From Polytrichum commune (lineage: Eukaryota > Streptophyta > Polytrichopsida > Polytrichales > Polytrichaceae): a stretch of DNA of 64,000 nucleotides. The notes under the pieces were generated by a model, which worked only from the letters and a program-made list of their open reading frames with translations, made no database searches and was not told the DNA's origin. Both the position numbers and the translations under genes were made by a program. The DNA is taken from contig OX485803.1 in assembly GCA_950295325.1 (NCBI GenBank), forward strand, positions 1,676,001 through 1,740,000, read 5' to 3'. Below, in pieces: positions 11,241 through 21,690 of the stretch (within the stretch, counting starts at the first letter, position 1; every line of letters begins with the position of its first letter).

Positions 11241-14200
11241 ATTAAGCGGTTGCCTTATCAAGCTGATGCTCTAAATTCTGGAATCTTTCTTGAAATGTTT
11301 TTCAAGTGAAAACCGCTTCCTCGGGCTCCAACGATGGGCAGGAATAGATTGCGCAGCAATTCATTATCAACACCCAAAGCCTCGCCTGCTTTTACATTTT
11401 AGGCTATGTTGCACTTAAACGGTCATCCATATTCAATGACCCCGCATGTATGTACTAATTACACGCGACAGGGAGTGTTCTGCTTTGACTCCACAACTTC
11501 CATACCAGAAGTGAAACCCACGTTGTTGGATTTCATCCCCAGGGTGTGAAAAGCTTGGACACCAAGTGAAGATCACTAAACACGAAGTGCAAGTCTAACA
11601 GAATTGTTTCCTGACATGTACTGCCGTTCTATGTCCATCACCACTTGCTCGGTCCCTGTCTGGAGCCTGCCCTCAAACATCAAGTAATAATCCATGTCCC
11701 TAATGACCAAACTCGACCATTCTGCAAATTGGATGATCCAAGTCAACACTATCAAGGGGGTTCTTGATCAATCAAGTATTTAAGTATCAGGAGGCTATTC
11801 TTTGAAAAGCCATCACCATTCAACTCCACACTTGACCTCAGAACTTAGTGCCTCAGCCTTACCACTCAGTTCAATCTTGAGAGAAATTGCTACAGCAGTT
11901 CAAATATCATCAATCTGCAATTTATGGCAATTTGAAAGACTTAATCTAGTGAAATTTCACCAAAAAACGAGATTGTTCAGGATGTGAGTTACTACATTGA
12001 GATTGGGTAGGTCCATTACAATGTCATCTATGTCCCTGTACACGGCGCATCTGTCAACCAGAATGGCCCACATTGCCAGCCTTTCCAGCTACTAAGGAAT
12101 AGTCCATCATGTCCCTTTTGCCATTCGTATTTCTAGCTACCTAAGACACCCCACCGAGTCACACAGAACATTTTTGAATCCCCCAATATGAGTTCATCCC
12201 GATTCCCGACCCGGCCATATCCAATCATCTTATCGGAGTGCGCAGAAAACCTAGAGGCCAACAAATTAATACTCTGAACAAGCTGACTCAACTGCGCCAC
12301 AATTCAGAAGCAGTCAACAACGAAGTACTATACTCTAGACAATCTATCATCTAAGTACTCCCAGGACTTTCAACCATGACAGCTCCTGAGACATCCCTTC
12401 CAATTCATGCTTCTAACCTACAATTTGACATGGTCGCAGCTCTCGGAATCAAAGAGCCGCCCACTGTACGCAGGAAAAGCAACACCTAATTCCACTGTCA
12501 ATTAGGGTTGGAAATTTCATCTGAACCTACTCTACGACATAATTTTCATCTGACATCACTCAGTGGTAAGCTTTAAGCAACACTAATTTGAAATATGAAA
12601 ATGTACAGGAATTGGTAGACTTCCTTTACTCCCTCTCTGATTGACTGTATAGATAGGTATTCATTACATTGATGTAGTATAGGTTTGCCCAAGCTTCCAC
12701 TATAATTCAATGCCTTTGCTAATTGAGAACAAGCTTGGGTTGCTTCAGGCAGGCTGGAATGTGAATTTCCCCATGTCAGGGCAATCTATTTGAAGCAATT
12801 GACATATGGTAATGGGTGTTCAAGCGAAAGGCCTGGTCAATGATTTGGCTGAATTTGATAGATACATAAATTGGAATGCCATTACGACTAGATGCATTCT
12901 ATATACCAGCACGTGTTTCTTCCTCCATTGCTTTATTTCACTTTGTTCTGACTCAATACGACTGACGTTCAGTGAGATACACCAGGAGAAAATTATAGCT
13001 TCAGCTGCTCTCTCAAGGAGCCGGAGTGAAGTAGGGTTTCCGATTCACTATGGTCATCATGACCTAAGTTTTGCAAAGTTTCTCATATCAAAGGTTAAAT
13101 CAAATACCAAGAAAGACAAGCAAAGGGCTGAGACGAATGCTTTAAACCTTAAACCTGATGAGGTAAACGTTCGCCTGTGGTTATGGGTGGCTTAAACCCA
13201 AGGCGTTCACCCGGATCCCATGCGAAATCCAAGGTTAAGCCGCCTAGGCCGGAATAGTTACTCGAATAGGTAACCTTCCTAGCGCCTGATTTTCAATGCA
13301 CCCTACCATCTATGGTCACTCAATCATAGCGGACGTACCCTGTGAACCAGGTATTGCAACCAACCATGTGTGAACCCGAGAGGCTTGCCCTTTGGGGAGA
13401 TAGATGTCCGTAGGTTTGTCCGCATCCATTCCCGGTATTCACCTTCTAAAGAAGGCAGTAGTCTTTGGGGTCCTCTAATTCTCATAATGCCCGTGTCAAG
13501 ATTACATTGACTTAAGACCAACACGAAAAATGAAGCAACAGCATAATTCACGCCGGTGGCAACATCGGGGTCGTCTTTCTTTCTTTCTTTTTTATTTCTC
13601 GCCTGTGGTTTTTCATCTTATGCCTCAAGGATACAGGTGCTACCTGACCTGCACAATGAATGCTTCTCAATGACATGAAAACTGAATGTCTGCACAGGAG
13701 TGTCATGCAAGTGAAGTTGGAAGTAAGCTTAGCTTGTGCACGAAGGGAAAAACTTGCACCTTACAGCACTCCAATTGTCGTCACCTCCAACTTTCTAAGG
13801 AGCAGACTGTGTGCACGACAAATATCATAAATGTGAGTTGAATCCTAGAATCTTTTATTTGTGAGCATTTTCAGAACAAAAGCATGGCATTTCAAGACCA
13901 TTGTTTTTCATTTCCAGATTTCAAGTCGAGAATCGCACTCAAATGACATAGGTCATCTGAACAACATTCTATGTTTTGAATTATTATGTACTGTATGGAA
14001 GCAGAATTTCCAATGACCTCGTTTTAAGTCGAATGAGTAAGCCCCTTTCGATATTGTCCATTAGTAAGGCGTGCACGCAAACATTGGCCATGGCTAGCTA
14101 TCAAAATACCAACGCAAAGTCTCAGATTCTTAATGCTGCAGAGGTAACTCCCAAAGTGGGTCTCAAAGGAAATAGTGATGCCAAAGTGTACATCTCAGTC

Positions 14201-15005
14201 AGCAAAATTTTACACCACCTCCTCAATCTTTGTAAATTTATCCACTCCAAGAATATACAGTCAATGATGAGAGAATGCCTTTAAATGTACAATGGCCAGG
14301 CCCGATCAGATCAGCAACTTTAGAAGAACCTACACGTCATGATAATAATCTACATGCATCGAGAATTGTATTGAAGCAGATTACACAATATCAAATGGTG
14401 CTTGTGGAAGGGTATCACCATCAATGGGAAATGAATGAAAGGAAAGGATAACAATTCTAAAGTCCGGGAAGCCAAAAGGCCTATGGCACTAAAAGTACAT
14501 CAAGATGGTGCCAAACAAGCTAATTCCCTAGGGTAACAGAGTGTAATAGTTTTCGTGAGATAAAGGCTAATATCAATTCAATTATCCAGTTGGAAGAAAG
14601 ATTTGAGACTCTCTAGTGCTACATTTTCGAATAGTGAAGGGAACTTATCCATAATGGAATTGTAGAGTGGGCACTCCAATAGAAAGTTATCTTTGTTTTG
14701 AACTAGATTGTAAGAGCAAAAGTGGCATAATCTCACATGGACTTGGGGTCAAGGATCTCACATCAGTGTCCGTCACACCGCATCACATCCCGTGACGGGG
14801 ACGTGACGTTGGACCCAAAAACATCACATCAAAAAGGGGGGGGGGCAAAACAGTTTACCTTGGGATAAAGTGTCTACTATTGACAAGCAGTTAAGTTCTA
14901 AACTAGTCACCTACTACCGTATAATCGACTTAAAGACAACTGCTTAAGAGCAGTCACTGTGGTGTGTAATGAGCAAATCGACTTGGAAGGTTGACTACTC
15001 AAGAC
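11241..15005. other. non-genic stretch
   Basis: No gene model is supported. An open frame of 129 codons at 12806-13195 resembles nothing I know and has no splice support. A more GC-rich tract at about 13190-13560 contains a 75-codon minus-strand frame of unknown nature. Imperfect poly-G (14836-14845) and poly-T/CTTT runs (13577-13595) are present. Confidence 0.4.
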
Positions 15006-15935
15006 CCTGAGGGGTGAACTTTTCAATGGATTCCTAAATGACATACGTGGGAGACTATGAAATAAACCCCTTATATACGAGAATTTGATAGAGAAAATCA
15101 AATGTATATGTGCTAACAATAGGCTAGAAAATGGACTCATGTATTTATGCTAAGTTTTTCAATTTAATGTGATAAATGCCTTCACTAAGTACACAAAATA
15201 TAAATCATGAAGTAAGTATGCCTTTATTACATATACAAGTCATTAGGGGATATTACCATCTTACCCACGGGGAGGTCACTTCATTATAAAGTTGAACAAC
15301 CACGTGCGAACAAATTACATGTAAAAAATGTAAACAATGTACATGAAGCATCACCAAAACGGGTCAAAATTTTATCAATGTTTTTTCATGAGTAGATATA
15401 CACGGTACCTATTACATAGTAAAAAATGGTAACTAAATTTGATGATTCTTTTTTCTATAAAACATGTTGTTTCTAGCTAGAATGATGCAAAATTGAACTA
15501 AAAAATTACTACAAAAATAAAGATGACTAAAAATTTCAAAAACAATATACAAAAGATACTATCCATCGTTATGTATATGTAGAAAAAATATCATAAATTT
15601 TAGAATTATCTATGGCATGTAATATAGGGGTAGCAAACTTTGTTCGCACGTGGTGTTCAACTTGACAATGGAGTGACCTCCCCGTGATCTTACCACAATA
15701 TAAATTGGATGAAACTAGCACATCTATTTGCATTTCTTTCTCTAAACCTCAAGGCCTCTGTTGTAAGTCTACCTTTCTTTCAAAATTCTTAATACCGGTA
15801 GTCATTTTAGATGTACACACTAGAGAAAAACAATGTCTCTCCCTTATGTATATTATGTATGCTAATGCCTCATTTTAAACCCCTTTTGACACTCACGTTA
15901 GTTTGTACATGGTATGGAGAATCCACTCCACAAGG
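15006..15935 (+). mobile_element. H2 element copy B, carrying a nested MITE
   Basis: The start CCTGAGGGGTGAACTTTTC and the end ATCCACTCCACAAGG are H2 termini. Flanking octamers CTCAAGAC and CTCAAAGC (6 of 8 identical) look like an aged target duplication. Inside, 'atgtatttatgctaagttttt' and 'aattggatgaaactagcac' match the other two H2 copies. The element is split by the MITE at 15266-15686, so H2 inserted first. Confidence 0.65.
15266..15686. mobile_element. hAT-like MITE, copy 1, with perfect 8-bp TSD
   Basis: Bounded by CACGGGGAGGTCACT and its complement AGTGACCTCCCCGTG, with inverted repeats extending about 45 bp through a CCACGTGCGAAC/GTTCGCACGTGG segment. It is flanked on both sides by ATCTTACC (15258-15265 and 15687-15694). 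The AT-rich non-coding interior matches 61005-61412 closely. The perfect 8-bp duplication is typical of hAT; no transposase is present, so it must have been moved in trans. Confidence 0.88.
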
Positions 15936-16021
15936 CTCAAAGCAGTCGTTCGCCCAAGTTGACTCTCTTTGACAGTTGTCTGCACAAGTCAACTACTCGT
16001 AAGCAATCAATATGTGGACTA

Positions 16022-16666
16022 CAGTAACCTCCCGCTTAAGTACGCAACTTGAACATGCGCAGTTTGTGTGTACTTAGCTGGTAGGTGCGTACTTTAGGGT
16101 TTCCCAAATTGCTTGTGTTTCACTATAGCCGGTAGGTGTGTACTTTAGGGTTTAAGGTTTCCCAAATCGCTTGTGTTTCGCTACAATGTTGAAGAAACCA
16201 AACGGAAAGCGTCTCAATGAGCAACAACGTTGCAAAATCATCTTGAAGGTTAGCAGAACAAATACTCCGAGTAAAAGGGCTCTAGCCTGAGAGTACTTCG
16301 TTAGTGAAGGCGATGTTAACACTCAGGAACTGAATGTCGGTTTAAAAAACGGAGTTATATTCTAGGGTTTTGACTCTCTTTATAAGCAGGTTCTTGACAT
16401 CGAGGATTAGTTGCTCTGCCTTGAAGTTCAAGCAAAAGCAGAGGAAACATTTGATGGCCTTAAAAAATCGTTTGAATCATTTTAGAGCAAGATCCGAGTG
16501 GTCGGCCTCAAAGCCAAATGCAAAAAACTTCAAAACTTACGCCAAATGACAATTCACGACATGTTCAACTAAGAAATCTTGAACCCTCAAATTTTTGCCA
16601 AAAAATGCATACTTAACCGGGATGCGTACTTAAACGGGTGCGTACTTAAGTGGGAGGTTAATATTG
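16022..16666 (+). mobile_element. decayed pogo/Tc1-mariner-type element with CENP-B-like transposase fragment
   Basis: The ends CAGTAACCTCCCGCTTAAGT and CAATATTAACCTCCCACTTA (right end, reverse complement) are inverted repeats, and each side abuts a TA dinucleotide (16020-16021 and 16667-16668), as in Tc1/mariner/pogo insertions. A frame from ATG 16186 reads KRLNEQQRCKIIL followed by PSKRALA, resembling the CENP-B/pogo N-terminal helix-turn-helix. It stops at 16288 and has further stops, so no functional transposase remains. A roughly 60-bp segment (GGTAGGTG...TTTAGGGTTT) is repeated in tandem near 16080-16180. Confidence 0.7.
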
Positions 16667-19110
16667 TACTTGTCCACCCAAAGACATGTGGCATCGATAG
16701 GTTGGGTGGGGAGGTGTCACATCTGATCAACACCCTCCCTGTAAGTATATATGAACCCCACTTCCATTCCACCCTCACTACACCCTTGCTCTAGTGGCTC
16801 ATTGGTTGTTGAACAACCGTTGCCACTTGGAGACCGAGGTGAGTTGGAGGGCACACATTGTGGGTTTGTGTTCAAGAATTATACTTTATTGCACCACATC
16901 GACTTACATATGTCATACATACATACATTCTTCATTCCACACATGACACCATGATCCATTGTGGCCGCTTTTATTTAAAACATGGGATAGCATTTTGAAA
17001 CAATACCGGAACTTGTAAAGTGCAAACATTTATTTTGGAGGTGTTTAACATAATAGGATGTTGTTTGAACGACAGAAATGTAGGCTTTATTTTAAATATA
17101 TTCATTGGTTGTTAACATTTGGAAGCGCTACCATACTACATTAAATTTTATTTTTAGGCAAAAAAAGAGCTTTTGGTTTGGTGGCAACGATGGTGAATGA
17201 AAGTAAAACACCATTGGAACCTCCGCATGGCAAGGAATCGGGTTCCAGGGTCAACACCAGGAGGTACACTTGGAAAAGGAAGACCGAATGCACCAAGGGG
17301 TAGACCACAACCCATCAATTTGTAAGTGACACGAGATACCAATGTTCTCGCTAATCCGGATGACCGGATGAGAGGGGTATGTGGATGTATAACATTGTCT
17401 AAAGGTATGTGAAGTGGACACATCAAATGAGGATGTTCATTCCGAGCGTAAATGTCAATTGAATTTCCAAACATAAGTATGGGTTATGGAAGGAGGTGAG
17501 TCATAATATTTTTAGAGTCCGGTGCAATGAGGTTTGGAAGTATATATAGGAAGGACCAAGGGAGTTTGATCACGGCCATATGCTCATGTGGTTGTGCCAA
17601 ATAATGTATGCCCACGGGTAGGTCACTTAGTGCATTTTAAAAACGATGTGCGGCATAATATAGAGAGGATTAAAATCATTTGAAATAAAAATTATAAAGG
17701 AATTCCAAATAATGAAGGGGCCATTAAATGTAGACAATCCCATTATAAGTAAGTTAGATGGATATAAAACGTGGGCCATTATTTTTTTGTAAAATTAATA
17801 TAGGGGTTGAAGATAAGGATCCTAGAAGGTATGTTTAATATGGTATGTAAATGGGTTTAGGACTCACGGGGATGGATGATAATTGGGATTTCTGTCTGTC
17901 CAAAATGGATGAAAAAAGAACGCACCGTCGTTGGGGTCATCTTCCTCATGCCCGTTTATTACTTAGAAGGAATATAGAGTACAAAAAATTACAGTGACTT
18001 GGACAATATAAATAATGGAAGGGTGCAAACAAATGGGCCATTTTTAAAATTTAAATAATTATAAGGAGGCTTTAATTCAACCCTTGAAGGTAAATAGCCC
18101 CAAAACAAAAAACCCCTAGCCGCACATGGTGCACAAAAATGCCTTAGAGTGATCTACCCGTGTGTATGCCAAGATCATTTTGGACAGACAAATTGACTAG
18201 TCAACCATCTCACATACCATAGCAAATTTGAGGGCAGCACACCGGAGTAGGGTCATACCTAGTTCCATGCTAGGCCGGAACATAGGCCGACCAATCTCAT
18301 TGGCATGGCAACCTCCAACAAATCTTCCAACGGTCCAAGCTCATTTTGATATCTTTTTGATCCCAAGCCATCAACCTCTAGGAACTCCATCCCTCGACTG
18401 GGTAGACCTTGATGATGCGAACACAATGTTGGGGGTACCCATTGAACCACTTGCCAGGTGACAAAGAATTTGCATGACACCACCACAATGGATCATGCTT
18501 GATTTGTGCATTGTCTTCACTAGTTTTTGTGGAGTATCATCAACATCATTAGTAGTTGTTGATAGTGATGCGGTGGAGGTGTTGAGGGCTGAGTTGGCGA
18601 AGTGCAAGTTGGACCACAAACGGGAATTTGAGTTGGTATGCATAGAACACGTAAACGAGGTCCACAAGTTGGAGGCCTAGATTGAGGAGTTGACTAAGTA
18701 TGTGGAGTTAATAATAAACAACAAGGCTTATCAACAAGGACCGTAATTGAAGGCGTGGGTGGAAACTCTAGGGGCGAGGAACAACCGCCATCAACAAATT
18801 TGGAGACAATTCCGGTTGATTACGGCAGGGTAATTAGGAGACACCGGATGTCGAAGGATTACTACATGGCCATGGTCACAACCACCCTTTTGTGTACGCA
18901 ATGTGCAAGAGGTTGTTGATGGACGAGCTTAATAAATTTAGGAATCCGTGCAAACAATGGCCTGATCGTTGCCTGGGGGGGTCACTCTCATACTTTAAAA
19001 ACTACTTGAAAACAAATATAGGGTTCACTTTAAAGGTGCAGCCAACAAATAATTAAACCTAGATTTGTAACAAAGACCAAGTTACATTTTAAACTCCATG
19101 GTGTACATAA
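16667..19110. other. non-genic stretch with decayed coding remnants
   Basis: No intact gene was found. Two adjacent + frames (18228-18461 and 18474-18680), followed in the second frame by a stop and then more charged sequence up to about 18745, read like an old gene fragment. The second part is rich in E/K/L and could form a coiled coil. I do not recognise the protein, and there is no start or splice pattern to support a working gene. Confidence 0.35.
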
Positions 19111-19351
19111 AGGGGATTGTTAAATCAACACGTAGTTTGTTAAAACAACCACAAAGATGCATGAAATTGATTATCAATGCACACATGAAGAGGAGCAAGG
19201 TACCAACTATAATATAAAGAAAGTGGAAGCATAGACAATACCTTGCTCCTCTTCATGTGTGCGATAAATATAAAATTTTGACAAGTCATGCAACCGCACA
19301 ACGCACCTTTATGGTTGTTTTAACCATTGTGTGGTCAATTTAACAATCCCT
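19111..19351. mobile_element. foldback MITE
   Basis: Almost the whole 241 bp is an inverted repeat: AGGGGATTGTTAAAT at the left and its complement at the right, with arms continuing to the inner CATGAAGAGGAGCAAGG block that also occurs inverted. TAA lies on both sides (19108-19110 and 19352-19354), which would suit a 3-bp target duplication as in PIF/Harbinger, though the AT-rich context makes this weak. A diverged relative lies at about 7310-7525. Confidence 0.7.
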
Positions 19352-19627
19352 TAAATAAATTAGAATGTTTACTAACTGATCATGTTAGAGAAATTCTAAA
19401 ACTAACATACCATAAGGTTCAGTAGGGTGAGGAATTTAAATAATATATATAAGGGCCCCACACCATGGATGAGTACCATTGGATGACATCTTATGAATGT
19501 ATCTTTGTAGTTGGATGTAAAATGTCAAGTTTGATGCTGGAAATGATCCTGATGGATTTGGGCATTTTGTTTGGATTTGTGAGTTCCCAATTAGGGTTTG
19601 CGGGAGCTCTCCGGAGTTAACCTATCT

Positions 19628-20344
19628 CCTAGGGGTGGACTCTTCCTACAATGTACAAACTAATGTGAGTGCAAAAAGGGTATTCTTTGAGTTGTTAACA
19701 TACATAGTGAACATAAGGAAGAGGTATTATTTTTCTCTAGTGTGTACATTTAGAAAGACTATTAAGAATATTGAGGTAAAGTTAAATTTAATAAAGGGGG
19801 CCCAAGGTTTAATGAAAATTTTGACAATAGATGTATAAGTTTCATCCCATTCACGTTTTCATTCATTGTTCTCATATGGTAATAGTCCTCAATGACTACA
19901 TTGTCCATTTTTGTTGGGGTTTGCATTTGGTTTTTAGGTTTTAAAAACTCTAGGCTCTTGGAGCACTCATGAGCCCCCTTGAGTTTTCCTCTTTGAATTG
20001 TGGTGAAGTTATTGTATTATTGTCTTTGTTTGTTTGATACTATCATTGAGTTACATGCTATGGATGAAAAATGGTTCAATAACCTTCTCATTGGAAATTG
20101 CAAGTGGATTTTATAAGTAATAAAGGCTCTAATTCATTCATTTTAAATTTATATATGTAATGGAGGCATTTTTCACCTAAAACCAAAAAGCTTAGTATTA
20201 ATACATGAGTCCATTTTCTAGCTTGCTGTTAGTACGTATACATTTGTATTTATTTACAAACTTCTTGTAATTAGGGGATTTAATTTCATAGTGACCCACG
20301 CACGCATGTCATTTAGATTTATAATGAAGAATCCACCCCCCGGG
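19628..20344 (-). mobile_element. H2 element copy C with perfect 8-bp TSD
   Basis: The termini CCTAGGGGTGGACTCTTC and, at the right end in reverse complement, CCCGGGGGGTGGATTCTTC are inverted repeats. The flanks are ACCTATCT on both sides (19620-19627 and 20345-20352). The interior matches the other H2 copies in inverse orientation, for example 'aatacatgagtccattttct'. It is non-coding. The exact duplication makes this the reference copy for the family boundaries. Confidence 0.85.
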
Positions 20345-20352
20345 ACCTATCT

Positions 20353-21547
20353 AAGCAAACTCTTACTTTCTTTTGAACTTGGCAAATGTTGATGGTTGAT
20401 TGAGCAAGGTTTAGGCATAGGCGCACACAAATAGTCACGCTCCTAAAATGCGCCCAACCCGAGATTCATCTTTCCTAAATTTAGTCCTTTGCTCACTTGG
20501 TAGATGGGTAGAGTTCATGATTTTGATTTTGGTGTGATTTCTCACATTTTTGGGTTTAGTTGCTGCTGCAGAGGAAGGGGGCAACGTCAACAAGAGGTGC
20601 TTGTGCGAGCAAGTTGAGGTTTGGGGGTTTTGTGAGGTTGTTGGTCACAAATCATGTTTGTCATGTCTTTAAAGTTGAAAATGTTAGTCCATAACTTATT
20701 TGACGTTGCGATTGTGCTAAGGGCGACACATATGCCAAACTCATACCACTTTTTGAAGGTATTCATACTGTAGATTGGCCCTTTCAATTCTTTGATGTTG
20801 AGAGTAGATGCAAGATTAATTGCAAGTTTGAGGGGTTTATTAGAGTTTCTTTGGATGTATATGTTTTGTCACTAGCTAAACCCAACCTTGAATACAGAAA
20901 GCACATGCGTGTGGTTGACCTGTATTTGTTTATGACTCCCAATAAACTCTAGAGTGCTTAGTAGAGGAGATTGAAATCCAAGATCTTACACCCCCCCCCC
21001 TTAATGACTTTGACCAACCACTACCTCCACATGTTGGGTCTAGAGTTAGTGGTGAGAAAACTAACCATGTGGCATCTAACCTAAAGTCCACATTGGTGAG
21101 TACCGAGGTTATGGCTAGATACTTGTTGGCTAAACTTTGGAAAGATTTGAAACTAATAACCTTGCAAGATCAGCAATGGCACTTGAGGCCTTTCGACCAT
21201 AATTATATGGGTGTAGACTTGAGCATAGAAATCATATGTTATGTAATGAGTGGTTTTAACCACTTGTACTTGAACGGAATGCGCCCATGAAAATATAATC
21301 TAACAACTTCTGAACTTGCATGGAGATATCTTTGAAATTGAGCATACTTCAAAACAAATCTAGGTCACTTTAAACATGTTTCATTACACATGTACATAGG
21401 GGGAGTTGAACTTGAACCACGTAGAGTTAGAATTTTCCTTAAATAGATGTCCATAACAAGTGGCAAAAATTGAAAAGATTGCATGCAAGAAAGGGTAATG
21501 CTTCCAATTTGATAAGTTTGTTAGAACCCTCATAACATTATTCATAA
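20353..21547. other. non-genic stretch
   Basis: Only short frames (up to 73 codons) with no recognisable content. Near 20660-20950 several frames look like fragments of a decayed coding region, but stops occur in every frame. A ten-base C run lies at about 20991. Confidence 0.4.
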
Positions 21548-21690
21548 CCATAACAATGTTCTGTGGCACTAATAATATTCCATAGAACATTTCCGGATAT
21601 TTCCGGATATTTCCCACATACAATCTGTATGTGGGAAATATCCGGAAATATTTTGTGGAATATTGTCAATGCCACAAAACATTGTTATGG
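21548..21690. repeat. long near-perfect hairpin
   Basis: Two arms of about 68 bases pair across a loop of about 5 bases at 21622-21626. The innermost stem is CCCACATAC/GTATGTGGG, and the outer ends are CCATAACAATGTT/AACATTGTTATGG. Mismatches are scattered through the arms and a TTCCGGATA unit is doubled in the left arm. It could be a tiny palindromic MITE or a young hairpin-RNA locus; nothing separates these from sequence alone. Confidence 0.75.
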
